A stretch of 64,000 nucleotides of DNA. Source: Peronospora farinosa (Eukaryota > Oomycota > Peronosporomycetes > Peronosporales > Peronosporaceae). Below the pieces are notes generated by a model, which was given only the letters and a program-made list of their open reading frames with translations, had not been told where the DNA came from and did not search any database. The position numbers and the translations under genes were made by a program. Within the stretch, counting starts at the first letter, position 1. Every line of letters begins with the position of its first letter. Of this stretch, positions 32,922-43,277 are shown piece by piece. The stretch lies in contig CANTFK010000993.1 of the NCBI GenBank assembly GCA_947646735.1, forward strand, positions 248,001 to 312,000, read 5' to 3'.

Positions 32922-34065
32922 GTGAACCTTGGATCAGTCTCGGTCCAAGAGGACGGACCTACGAACGAGTTGTTCGAGGTCGTCGAAGACAAAATGCCGG
33001 AGGCATCCTCAGTTGAGGTGCTCCAACTTGTCTTGGCATCTGCCGAGGAGATAATAAATCTCTCGGAGATGACGTGGGATCTGTTCCTGTCCGAATTAAA
33101 GGAAGGAAAGATCCACGAGATAGTCGCACCAGTTCCAGAAGAGAACGTGGTGGACTGTTGCTCTTCATCCACAATGGATGAGATCATCTTGGAGACCGAC
33201 AAGAAGAAACGGTTCGCTGCTCAAGGCTGGGATACCTTAAAGGACAGCCCGTTCTATGATGTTCTGTGGAAACACCGTGATGCGTTTCCAACAGAAGTGC
33301 CGAGCCGCTTACCGGCCGATAGGGGCATCAGGCACGAAATTGACCTGGAGCCTGGCACCAAGTATTGTGTGACCAGGCAATGGCCGTTGCCGAAGGATAA
33401 AAGTCGATTTCATCGATGAGTTTTTCGACAAGCGAGCTAAGGCGGGACATGTACGTGAGAGCAAGTCGCCTCACTGCAGCCCGACCTTCTGTGTGCGTAA
33501 AGCAACAGGTGGATGGCGCGTGGTTCACGCTTATAATAAGCTGAACACGGCCACCATTCCAGCTCAAACGCCGATCCCGCGGAAGGATGTCTTGTTGAAT
33601 TCCATGGGAAAGTCAACTATCTTTTCCGCGTTGGATCTGAAGGATGTCTACTATCAGGTTCTCATGAGAGATACCGATGTAGCCAAAACGGCAGTAAGCA
33701 CCCCAAGCGGTATGCTGTGGGAGTGGCTTGTGATGCCACAAGGGTTGAAAAATGATCCAGCAACATTCAACCGAGTAGTGACTCACGTGATGCGTCAGCA
33801 CCGTGTCTACGCGCCCCATTACTTTGACGATGTATTCGTGCATAGTAGGGCAGAGGATGGTCTGAGCGCGATAGAGTCGCACAAGCGTCATTTAGACGCT
33901 GTGTTGCAGACTCTGGGTGACGCCCAATTATACGTTAACTTGCAAAAGTGCGTAATAGGGTTCCCCGAGATACCGGTACTGGGCTGCATCGTAGGTACCC
34001 ATGGTGTACGAGCAGACCCAGAAGCGGTAAAGGCTATCAAGGAATGGCTGTCCTACGTAATGTGA
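32922..34065 (+). pseudogene. pol: gypsy B reverse transcriptase, frameshifted
   Basis: The first segment (32922-33419) ends in HEIDLEPGTKYCVTRQWPLPKD. A frame change near 33410 leads to the second (33493-34065): VRKATGGWRVVHAYNKLN, FSALDLKDVYYQVLM, VMPQGLKNDPATFN, then YFDDVFVHSR. The catalytic motif is FDD where most gypsy RTs have Y-x-D-D; both aspartates are kept. The reading stops at 34065 and the thumb continues in another frame toward RNase H. Confidence 0.9.
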
Positions 34066-34756
34066 AGGGTCTGCGCCAATTCCTTGGGCTCGCTAATTAA
34101 TTGCATAAGTACAGCAAGAATTATGCGGAGGAGACTAAGCCATTGTCTGACCTTTTAAAAAAGGATACAGAATGGTCTTGGTCAAAGGAGAAGAAAATGC
34201 GTTCACTTCAGTAAAGCAATCTCTTGTAGAGGCACCGGTATTGGCATTGCCAGACGCGGATAAGCCCTTTAGCGTCGTCTGCGATGCAAGCAATTTTGTA
34301 ATCGGCAGCGCGCTCATGCAGAAGGATGACAACGGCGTTGACCGTGTCATTTCGTATCAGTCTTGGCTTTTAAAAGCCGTAGAGCTGAATTACCTTGTGC
34401 ATGACAAGGAGCTACTTTCAATTAAGTATGCCCTTGTAAAGTTTCGGATGCACCTCTTGAGCACCGAACCTTTTGTGGTTTATACGGATCACGCATCACT
34501 GCGGACCGCTATAAATTCACCGCACCTCTCGCCGAGAATGGCGAGATGGCTAACATTCTTCTCTGAATTTAATATCAAAGTTGAATATAAGCCGGGTAAG
34601 TCGAATGTCTTGGCTGACGCGTTATCGCGCAGACCAGAATTCGAGGCAAGACACCAGGAAAGTGTTTCTCGTGCGAAATCACAAGCTGAGTCGTCAACAA
34701 TGGCAGCCATGAAGGCGTACCATGTGACGAGCTCAATGGCCTCCGATATAGAGTAG
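34066..34756 (+). pseudogene. pol: gypsy B RNase H
   Basis: RNase H domain typical of gypsy pol: FSVVCDASNFVIGSALMQ near 34270, LNYLVHDKELLSIKYAL near 34386, FVVYTDHASLRTAI near 34472 and SNVLADALSRRPE near 34600. Catalytic acidic positions (CDAS, DKELLS, TDHASL) are present. The upstream join with RT is in a different frame. Unlike gypsy A there is only one RNase H. Confidence 0.88.
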
Positions 34757-36270
34757 TGCTACAGTCAGGAAGAACATTGTCGCCTGCTGCTGGATCATTT
34801 TGGTGGACGAAAGGTTACCCTTCCGTCGCACCTCAAAGCGAAATTAAATCGCTTTAGTTACAGTGATGGCCTACTATGGCATCTGCTGTCAACTTGTGAT
34901 CCCTTGAGAATCTATGTACAGATCTCGAGATGATGATACTTCACGAGTGCCATGATGCGCCATCTAGTGGGCATCTGGGCCGTGAAAAGACATTCTTACG
35001 AGTTTCAGAGGAATTTTGGTGGCCCCACCTATATCGGTGGGTGGCCAACTATATTCGCTCTTGTGAAGAGTGTCAGCGCATAAAGCCTGCACCTTCAAAC
35101 AGTGTGCCACTGAAGCCACTGCCGATTCCAACTGAATGTTGGAAGTCGGTCAGTTTGGACTTCATGTTTGGCTTACCGCCTGACCATAAAGGCAGGACGG
35201 GGCTCGTCGTCTTTGTAGACAGACTGAGCAAGATGGTGCATTTGGCACCATGTAGCACCAAGATCTCAGGAAAAGATGCTGCCCTCTTGTTCCTGGATCA
35301 CGTGTATCGACTACACGGGATGCCCGAGTCCATAGTATCGGACCGGGATCCGCGTTTTACGTCGGGTTTTTGGCGACATGTGTTCGAGATGCTGGGTAGC
35401 AAGCTCCACATGTCAACCGCTGATCATCCCCAGACCGATGGCCAAACAGAACGGGCCAATCGAGTCGTGGCGGATGTGTTGCGTACAATAGCGACTCCCA
35501 AAGAACGGACCAAGCAATTGCCATTCGTGGAGTTCGCTATTAATAATAGTGTTCACGCCAGTACGGGTGAAACACCGTTTTACATTAACGGACTGCGTCA
35601 TCCTCGAACGCCAGTCTCGTTTGTACGCAGCCCGAGTCTTAGTGGGGGAGGGCCCCTCACTTCGCTCGGTGCGAATGCCAAAGAGGGCCAAGGTTGCCCT
35701 AGTGACACTGCTAAGTTAGCAGTGGTCACGACACCTATAGATGTCACAAAGGAGGCACGGCAAGAAATGCCAGTGCTCCTTGATGATGACACTATAGTGT
35801 TGTCAACAGCGTCGACCCATGAACGACCTCTTGAAGGCGTCATCGGCGAGCTGGATGCTAAAAGCGTGAGCGACGCTCAGCGCTTTGTGGATGAGCGATT
35901 AGCCATCACACGTAAAGTCCGTGACGCGATGGCAAGCGCACAGGACAAGCAAAAACAATATGCAGAGCAGCATGGTCGCAAAAACAATGAACACTTTAGT
36001 GTGGGGGAAAAAGTGCTATTAAGTACTGCTACCCTACCTAAACATGCAATTTCTGTACTACCTGGTGGTACTACTAAGCTATTGCCCCGATTCATTGGGC
36101 CCTTTACAGTGGTTGAAGAAGTTGGAGATCTAAATTATAGGCTCACTCTCCCACCGTACATGAAGACGCACCCCGTATTTTACGTGGGTCGTCTGAAACG
36201 GTATGTTGATCCAGAAGAGATTCCATATCCACATCGGTCTAACGAGACCGATGGTCGACGTCGACTGTGA
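34757..36270 (+). pseudogene. pol: gypsy B integrase (core intact)
   Basis: The open frame 34930-36270 carries the HHCC region (HECHDAPSSGHLG ... CEECQRIKP) and the DDE core (SLDFMFGLPP, SDRDPRFTSGFW, TDGQTERANRVV). It also has a C-terminal GPF/Y module (FIGPFTVVEEVGDLNYRL) and ends in HPVFYVGRLKRYVDP. The 34757-34929 part continues the N-terminus through stops. All three catalytic acidic residues are visible. It is the best-preserved part of element B. Confidence 0.9.
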
Positions 36271-36817
36271 GTCGAGCGTCGCGACCGATCAGGCGACGAG
36301 GAAGCCTAGAGGCTCCCCGTATACGAACGAGGCGATAGAGGACTCGGCGATCGAGGAGGACTCCGCGCTTGACGCGGATCTCTCATCACCAGTCGCTCTA
36401 AGATGTCCGAACGGGTCTTCAGGCGGTCATACCCCTGACGGTCCCTCGTCCTCACATCGCGCAGATCCGAGTTCAGTCGCGAGACTTGACTCTCGAGATC
36501 TTTCACCTGCCTCTTCAGCGCAGAGGACTCAGCCTGCGACTGAACAGCAGCAGGGTAGGCAGCCGCGAGTAGGTGGGCGTACTCGCCACTCCTATCGGGC
36601 GCCACCTGTGTTGGTAGATGCAGGTGGGAACACGCGCTTCCTTGTTGGAAGGCTGTTGGCCCACCGGTTTGTGAAGCGAAAGCTCCAAATCCTTGTCCAG
36701 TGGAAGGGTTACCCAACGAGCTTTGCCTCGTGGGAGCCTGTGGACGCTTTGCGCGTTGACGTGCCTGGGCTGGTGACTGCTTATGTAAAGCAGCACCAGC
36801 TGTCTTCTTTCTGCTAG
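36203..36817 (+). pseudogene. pol: gypsy B chromodomain segment
   Basis: In a frame overlapping the integrase end, a Ser/Pro-rich linker leads to a chromodomain at about 36620-36780: FLVGRLLAHRFVKRKLQILVQWKGYP and SFASWEPVDAL. Such domains steer integration to marked chromatin. The frame ends at TAG 36817. The antisense frame below covers much of this segment. Confidence 0.85.
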
Positions 36818-37626
36818 GTCCGGAAGGACTAGCAGAAGAAGCGTGGCGAGAATTAATTGGGGGTCGCTTACCACCCATAATTTCATGCGCACGCTTCATG
36901 GCGAAGCTTATTCGTTGCGACCGTTGTTCCGTTGCATCTTCATGCAAGGTAACACGGCGCCGAAGTTCAGCTTCATAGTCGTCGGCTGTTTCGTTAGAAC
37001 GCAGCACGACTGGAATTGGGAAAGCACGACCAAGTGCTTTGCCCTGCTTTTTCCACAAAGGAAAGACGCTATAGAATCTATGAGCGTCTATAGTGGCACG
37101 CTGCAAAAGCGCTGCGCTAGACCCATCCGAGTTCATCCACTCAGATGGAGGTGGCATTGGTGGCAAGCCACCACGCCCTCGCGACGGCGGGCTAGTGAGG
37201 CCGAAGGTGTACTTGGTGGAGCTTTAAGCTCACACTCACCTAAGTCTGAATCTCCATTATGAATTGTCAAGACATCAGCTTGAGAAGTAACATCTGACTG
37301 AGTCGCGACTACTCCTTTCGAAGTAGCGCGCTCAGTCTTAGTCGCTGCGCTCGTAGGCGCAGACGACGGGATTTTACCTTCGCTTGTAGGAAGCATAGAT
37401 GCTCCTCAAGGACGGGTGCCTCAAATGATGAGGACATATGTCCCATCAATGCACTATGCTCATCGCCACTTTGGGGTGATGTCAGTGGTGTGGTCTCATT
37501 GTAGTCTACAATGAGAGATGGATCTTCATCCACATTATCGTGAAATGGAAGATCCACCCCAGTGCCTGACGCACTTTGCGACGGCTGCGATAAATCGCAG
37601 CGCGTGCGCTTAGTGCTGGACTGCAT
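36306..37626 (-). pseudogene. Antisense reading frame of gypsy B, coiled-coil protein candidate
   Basis: On the minus strand, three open pieces follow one another with short overlaps: 37626-37309, 37396-37133 and 37166-36306. Together they would span about 440 codons with two frameshifts, the same decay as gag and pol. The first begins MQSSTKRTRCDLSQ, about 155 bp inside the 3' LTR. The last contains a well-formed heptad pattern (SSALKRQVKDLESQVSRLN) predicted to coil, and ends over the chromodomain linker. I recognise no catalytic domain. Whether it is expressed is unknown; the length and coil argue against a chance frame, but the part antisense to the linker could be a shadow. Confidence 0.5.
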
Positions 37627-37766
37627 GGGTGCCTTCGCAGGCGACCCATCAGCCTTACCACGTTTCGGTGGAATGAGAATTGAGTAGACTAAAGCGGCGC
37701 GTTTATAACGGCTCGCCAGTCTCTCTGTCTCTTAGGCGATGTTTTATAAAATGTAAACATCGTTCT

Positions 37767-37780
37767 AAAACGGGGGATGG
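37767..37780 (+). other. Polypurine tract of gypsy B
   Basis: AAAACGGGGGATGG directly precedes the 3' LTR start, a plausible plus-strand primer. Confidence 0.6.
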
Positions 37781-38386
37781 TGTAACAGGGTATCTAGTTA
37801 CACGCAAACATTAGGTGATATACTATAATGTTTGGTCTAAAAGTATCCATGGGTTACTTTTGACCAGTCACTTGGGTGCGATACACAAATGTGATCCACC
37901 CTCGTGAATGTGATATCCATTTATGGATTCACATGAGAAGGGATGACGCTAGTTGAAGCTAGGCATCACGACGTCTCAGAAGGACGTCAGTTGTGATCTT
38001 AAATCTAGATTTAAGATCATGCGACAGGATACGCTTCTAAAGAGTCGCGTACCCGATCTATATATATACATATATATAGCCAATCAGTAGTTAAATATAT
38101 ATTTAGTTATAATTAATTAAATATAGCTCAGTCTTGACTTTACTTAAACAAACGCATTACGCACGAGAAGTTGAAAGACTTCTGCGTGACGTCGGTGCTT
38201 TAGTGTTAAGAAGTTCGTTGCACTCTCACTTAAGCAAGAGGCAACTGGTGGTACGACTGCTTAAGCAGTCGACCAACCTCCCAACCACCCTCGCACGCGA
38301 AGGTAAGACGGTATAACCGCTTCCTCGCTTGTGCATAAGGTGTGTGCTCGTAGTACGAGGCAACTTCGTAGAAGTGCCCGTCTACA
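37781..38386 (+). repeat. 3' LTR of gypsy B (606 bp)
   Basis: Begins TGTAACAGGG and ends CCCGTCTACA. It shows the uninterrupted sequence into which the hAT inserted in the 5' LTR. Confidence 0.93.
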
Positions 38387-38589
38387 CCCCTGCTCGATGT
38401 ATCCCAGGAAAGTCACCAAGCTGCTTATAGAGTCCTCCGCAACCTTCAACTTGATATTTGCAACGCACCCATACCCTCGACATGTGGTTCAAGTAAGTTT
38501 TTTCGTCCAAAATACAATAAAATGCTTATTTTACAAAGTTATATTGCCCTGCCTGATTTTGACTAATAGCTTATAACTTAGCGACCATA

Positions 38590-38833
38590 GAACGAGCTCG
38601 ATGGAACTAAAATTTGATGACCTACCGGAGGTTAAAACTTATTGGAGGGTAATTTATTGGAGGGAGGTCTGTATTATCTAATATTATTAGTTATTATAAC
38701 ATTTTTATTGGCACTTATTATAATATTATGTAACGGGCTCACCCTGTTACATCTAAGGTACCACGTACCCTTTTGGACCTCCCCGCTATGTATCACATAC
38801 TTAACGAACTCGTGTAACTATTGGCCCGTTACA
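38590..38833 (-). repeat. LTR relic with nested or rearranged ends
   Basis: Read on the minus strand from TGTAACGGGC (38833), about 80 bp match the start of the LTR at 10731-10650. A second LTR-like start TGTAACAGGG follows at about 38754, then AT-rich LTR-like sequence to about 38590. The 10-bp ends TGTAACGGGC/GCCCGTTACA (38729-38833) mimic a small inverted-repeat element. Confidence 0.55.
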
Positions 38834-39044
38834 TATGCATCCATCTTGCTACGCGCGTGTATTTCAAAGTGTATGAGATTTGCACTCCTCTTAGCACCTA
38901 TCATAATCAAAACAACAGCCATCTTGCCTTTACCGGCTGCGCAATGACCAAATTAATAGCCGACGCCGAAACATTTGCATTGTTCGATTATGTGATTTTA
39001 CTGATTGAAGGCTACGTGTTGTACTTCAAGAGCTAGGGACTCCA
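38834..39044 (+). repeat. 211-bp dispersed repeat, copy 2
   Basis: Same as 22920-23130 apart from a few substitutions. It starts directly after the LTR terminus at 38833 and ends where Copia integrase similarity begins. One substitution creates a stop near its end. Confidence 0.88.
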
Positions 39045-41503
39045 GGCTCAACGAGCTGGGTAACGACTCTTCGGATGCAAAATTCTGGTGTTTCGTACCG
39101 ATGAAAGAGGTGAGTATCGAAACGTCGACCTATTGTACCGGTGTCACACGCCATATCAGCTAAGAGCGCATCAATGGCAAGGCAGAACGAATGCACAGGA
39201 CTGTGCTGAACATGGCGAGGACGATGATCTTCGCGTGCAACGTGAGACTGTCTTTGGGTGATGCTGTCGACTATGCACTGTACAAATTGAATCGCAGCCC
39301 TCTATGAGCGCAATCGAGCGACGCGCATCTCCGTACGAAGTGCTGACGAAGACCGTGCCACATCTGCGTAACATCGTCGTTTTCGGGTCAACGTGCAACG
39401 CACGACGGGATCCGAGCAAGAACTCGATGGAGCCGCGATCGGAAGAAAGGCAGATCATCGTCTGCAACGATGAGACGAAGGGCTACCGAGTGGACTCTCA
39501 AAGATCAATATTGTCATCACGACGCGACACGTCAAGAACATCGCGACGCTGTCAGCAGAACAAAACGAACGACTGCTGCGCGAAATTAGTGACCCGGTCA
39601 TGCGCAGAGACGCCGTGAGTACGACAAACTCGGGCCCGTTACCTGCGTTAGAGCAAGAAGCAGCGGAAGCGACTCAGTCGATCGCCGAAAAAAGCAGCGG
39701 AACCGCGCGGACAAAGGCGAAGAAAAAATAGTGGCAGCGGCAGCCGCACGCGACACGTAAGCTGCTATGTGCACAAAAGGAGCGGCGCAGCTGGAGGAGC
39801 CGACGGCGATCCCGCATGTCGTCAACCTCGCGTACGAGAAGGGCCTGACCAACTATGCAGAAGCGAAGCGCGCGGAGTGAAAGGTCGCAATGCGCTAGAA
39901 GATCAGCGCACTCCAGGAGATCGGCGTCTGGCGCGTGACAAAGAGAAGTGTGGAATCGATCCCGCTGCACTCTTAATGGATCTATATGACCAAGACGAGA
40001 GCCGACGGTGAGATGGAACGCTACAAAGCATGAGCAACGATCAAGTGCTCGGTGTGGACTACAGTCTTACGTCCGCGGCGGTAATTTACATTAGCACTGT
40101 CAAGGTAGTGCTAGCGCTCGAAAACAAATTAAGGTGTGTCGGCCGGGTCATGGAAACATCTCAAACGCGTACGTAAAGGCGGACAAGGAATCCACCTTAA
40201 GATTTTCTTGCAAGTGCCGCGCGGGTGGACGTGAACGACGACACACTACGCGAGCTCGACGCCGCGAGCTCCGATGAAGTCTTTTCGAGCTTCGCAAGAG
40301 CCTGTGGCTTGAAGCAAGAGGGGCTCCTCTGGATCCAGCTGCTCCATGCGCGGCTTACGGACGCTGTGTTCGTACGATGTGTTACCGACATGTGCTTATA
40401 CTTTGGGCGTGACGACGAGAATCTTATTGTCGTCGGTGTGTACGTCGATGATCTACTTGCGACGAACACGAGCGCCGCGGCAGTGGAGAAGCTATATGAG
40501 GGTCTGGCGACGCTGCAGATCAAGGACTTGGGCCGCGTGTACAAGTTACCCGAGATGCGTGTCGAGCTTGGCAACGACGGCAGCTACCGCACTGATCAAG
40601 AAGAAGCGATCGAATAACAACTGCGTGACCATAGCATTATCAATGCCAACACGACGAAGACGCCAATCGGTGGTGAGTGCTACGAGGTGCTGATCGATGT
40701 TGCTGTGCTGCTTGAGACAACGAGCGCGAGCAGCAACCCGACGAGTGGCATTCCAGGGACTCGTGGGTATCTTGTTCTGGGTGGCGCGATGCACGCGTTC
40801 GAACGTAAAACTCTCCTTTCATAAGGTGACGCGACAGACGCAAGCACCGCGCTTCCTCTACTGGAAGCTTGCGAAGCGTATCGCCGGGTACCTTAAGAGC
40901 ACAGCAACGCTCAAGCTCACGATGGCGCCTTCGCAAGCGAGCCGTGACGTGCTACTGTTGAAGTCGTACAGCATCGCCGACTTCGTGGACGACAAGGCCG
41001 ACCGCAAGTCGCTCACCAGAGGAGTTGTGCTTTTATAATGGCATGGCAGTGTTATGATGCGCCAAAAAGCATGAAGGTGGGGTTTTTGTGGCTGCGCGCG
41101 CGAGATCATTGGCCTGAGGCAGCTTCTAAAGTAGATTGGCATGGGCGCCGGTGGTTCCGTGCTTCTGCATGGCGACAACCAGGCTGTCATTAGCTAAATA
41201 GAGGGATAAGCGTCGACGAGCAAGGCGAAGCACATCGACGTACGCCACAAGTTTGTAAAAGACTACGCGCAACGCGGCATCATCCGGGCGCAGCACGTTC
41301 GCTCCGAGCTTATGCTTGCGGACCTAACGACGAAAGCGATGGACTCTGTAAAGCTCGCGACGCTACGCGGCTTGATGAGCATGGCGTTAGGTCTGCCTCA
41401 CTTAAGAAGCCTCACTGGAGAAGCGCGTGCACGAGCAACTGGAGGAGCGCTGTGCGATGACGGGGTACGAGTGACAACGATGAAACTGCGTGAGAGCCGG
41501 TGA
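39045..41503 (+). pseudogene. pol: Copia-type pol relic (integrase end, RT, RNase H)
   Basis: Degenerate Ty1/Copia polyprotein with many stops and frame changes. The integrase C-terminal part at 39070-39620 has GKAERMHRTVLNMAR and ETKGYRV. The RT part at 39880-40620 includes KISALQEIGVWRV, ARLTDAVFVRCVTDMCLYF and the catalytic YVDDLLAT near 40441-40464. RNase H follows at about 40760-41450, with LFWVARCTRSNV, DKADRKSLTRGVVLL, KAKHIDVRHKF and LADLTTKAMDSVKL. Gag, protease and the first part of integrase are missing, so the element is 5'-truncated or rearranged at the 211-bp repeat. Confidence 0.9.
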
Positions 41504-41509
41504 GGGGAG

Positions 41510-41767
41510 TGTAAGAAATTGTATATTTAGTCGTATAGTAGTTTCTGGCGACGCGAAAGGACGCGTCCTTTCGGTAGTGCTTGGCGACGCAAGGGAGGCA
41601 GCGAAGAGGAGTTTGAAGAGTTGAGAGCCGACGCTAGAAAGTGGTTGGTGCAGAGAGATCGCAGCTAGCTAGCACAGCAAGAGCAACAAAAGCGAGAGAT
41701 GAACACAGAATCTACGCCCATCCTCAGGATCTTCGTGCTTTTTGATCAATACTAAAGGAGACAAACA
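41510..41767 (+). repeat. Putative Copia 3' LTR
   Basis: TGTAAGAAATTG begins directly after a purine-rich stretch (GGTGAGGGGAG) following the Copia RNase H. The end is placed at ACAAACA, 41767, as a CA end, but there is no second copy to confirm it. The element ends about 40 bp before the next gene's ATG, so it may form part of that gene's promoter or 5' UTR. Confidence 0.5.
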
Positions 41768-41807
41768 CCTAGTTGTGGTTTTTTGTTTGTAATAGGAAAC
41801 TTTGTAT

Positions 41808-42852
41808 ATGGCCGATATCAATGAATTCTTTATTTGCAAATTGTGTAAAGGCTATTATCGAGACCCGTACACTGCGAAAGAGTGTCTGCATACCTGTATG
41901 ACATTGACGTAACGCTTTAAACCAAGTGTATGTAGCAGTTAGCAGATTAATATTCCGTTTTGTATTGATGTAGTCTGTCATGGCTGCATTCGAGGATTCT
42001 ATCTGCATACATCATCGTGCACTTGTCCGACTTGTGGTGTGAATCTCGGTGCCAAGCCGTGGACCCAATTCATGTACGCCGAATAGGAAAACATTATTGT
42101 TTGAAGTGATATACTTTGTATCCGTACTATCTGTCACTCGTTTCGATAATGTAGCCCTGATCCAGCTATAAAAGAGCTCTCTGAAAAGTACTTGCCAGAC
42201 TACCGTGAAGCTGAAGAAACGGAAGGTACGGCTGCTGTTGATCACTACATTCGTTATTCTATAAGTTTGTCAAGCGTCTAATGTTTGTTTGTTACCTTAC
42301 AGAGCAAGAGTTTTATGCAAACTTTGGTATCAAGCGCAAACAACCTGATACGTTGATCGGAAAATCGCCCGAGTGCTTCAAAGTTTCGTCGTGGACTCGG
42401 CCCGTCGTCACCTAGACACATGATTCAGTTTGAGCTGTATCCACAGCGCGGGTGAGTTTTTCTGAATTGATCCGGCGAGTACGTGCTAGTGCTGAGCTCT
42501 CACCGCTTGTTGGTGGTGTAATGTTTGCAGTTCCGATGTTCCTCTCTTCCTCCACCTTGGCGAGCTGAAAGCTCCGTGTATGAACACGCAGTCTTTTTTC
42601 AAGGTAAGGGCTTAAGTGACTAGGATATTGCATTGAGAGTTTAAACGGATTGGTGCTGGTATCGCCTAGATCATGTATCTGCGCAAGTACCTGGCTAAGA
42701 AGCTGAACATTCTGAAGCCTGAGGAGATCGAGATTCTATGCAACGGCGCGGTTGTCGGTCCAGAATACTCGCTCGAGTTTATCCGACGAACACGCTGGAA
42801 AGCGGACTCCAAGATGATTCTCGAGTATCGACGTCAGATAGTTGCCTCCTAG
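41808..42852 (+). CDS. Polycomb-type RING finger protein (PCGF-like), six exons, one frameshift
   Basis: Exons 41808-41895, 41974-42073, 42155-42225, 42303-42451, 42531-42603 and 42670-42852 are joined by five short GT-AG introns of 66-81 bp. Exons 1-2 encode a RING finger: CKLCKGYY, CLHT across the splice to FCHGC, then CTCPTCG. Exon 3 gives DPAIKELSEKYLPDYREAE. Exons 4-6 give a RAWUL domain (MIQFELYP ... IMYLRKYLAKKLNIL, ILCNGAVVGPEYSLEFI, RWKADSKMILEYRRQ). RING plus RAWUL is the PCGF/BMI1 plan, partner of RING1 in H2A-ubiquitinating Polycomb complexes. Inside exon 4, near 42384, the frame is off by one base, giving an early stop at about 42414. Either the copy is a recent pseudogene or a base is wrong. 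A Copia LTR lies just upstream. Confidence 0.82.
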
Positions 42853-43277
42853 ACTGTAAGTTGCAGAAGTCAACTTCGTGTAATAATGATATTGGACTAC
42901 ATCTTCTGCAAAAGGTGAGAATACCTTACTGTGAACAGCCTTGTTGTACAGCAACGTGAATTCGACAAGTTGAGCTCAATGCGCTTTTCAACATCTCCGT
43001 CACGTAGCCGTATTCGCACATCCAATCTCCGACAGATCTCAATTTTGTCTACTCAAGACGTTCTTCTTCTTGAAACAGTGGATATCAAAGATATTGTGAA
43101 AGCCAAGACACGGCATTTCAATTCGAATTTATTTCATGCAGTTTTTGTAATTTTCTTTCAGAAACAATTGCCATAACTACTTCTCTACCTACTACTCAAA
43201 TCAACCGACTTCAAAAGCAAGTGAGAGAATGCCTTTTGCCGGTGACAGCACGATACGAGACTTCTAGCGGAGCGCGC
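42853..43277. other. No firm gene; short open stretch
   Basis: A plus-strand open stretch around 42979-43176 begins MRFSTSPSRSRIRTSN, and a TTTCTTTCAG acceptor-like sequence follows at about 43151-43160. No domain is recognised. The rest is the spacer between the convergent PCGF-like and Hsp70 genes. Confidence 0.3.

Larger units (their letters stand above)
29163..38386 (+). mobile_element. Ty3/gypsy LTR retrotransposon B, with nested hAT
   Basis: LTRs at 29163-30890 (enlarged by a 1118-bp insertion) and 37781-38386 share TGTAAC...TCTACA ends and most of their sequence, with substitutions and small indels between them. The order inside is PBS, gag, protease, RT, RNase H, integrase and chromodomain, then a region with an antisense frame, then PPT. 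The flanking five bases (CAGAG left, CCCCT right) do not match, so a clean target duplication is missing. Confidence 0.95.

Noticed and set aside
38729..38833. A 105-bp MITE with 10-bp inverted ends
   Set aside because: The inner sequence matches the start of a gypsy-type LTR and no target duplication flanks it. LTR remnants explain it better.
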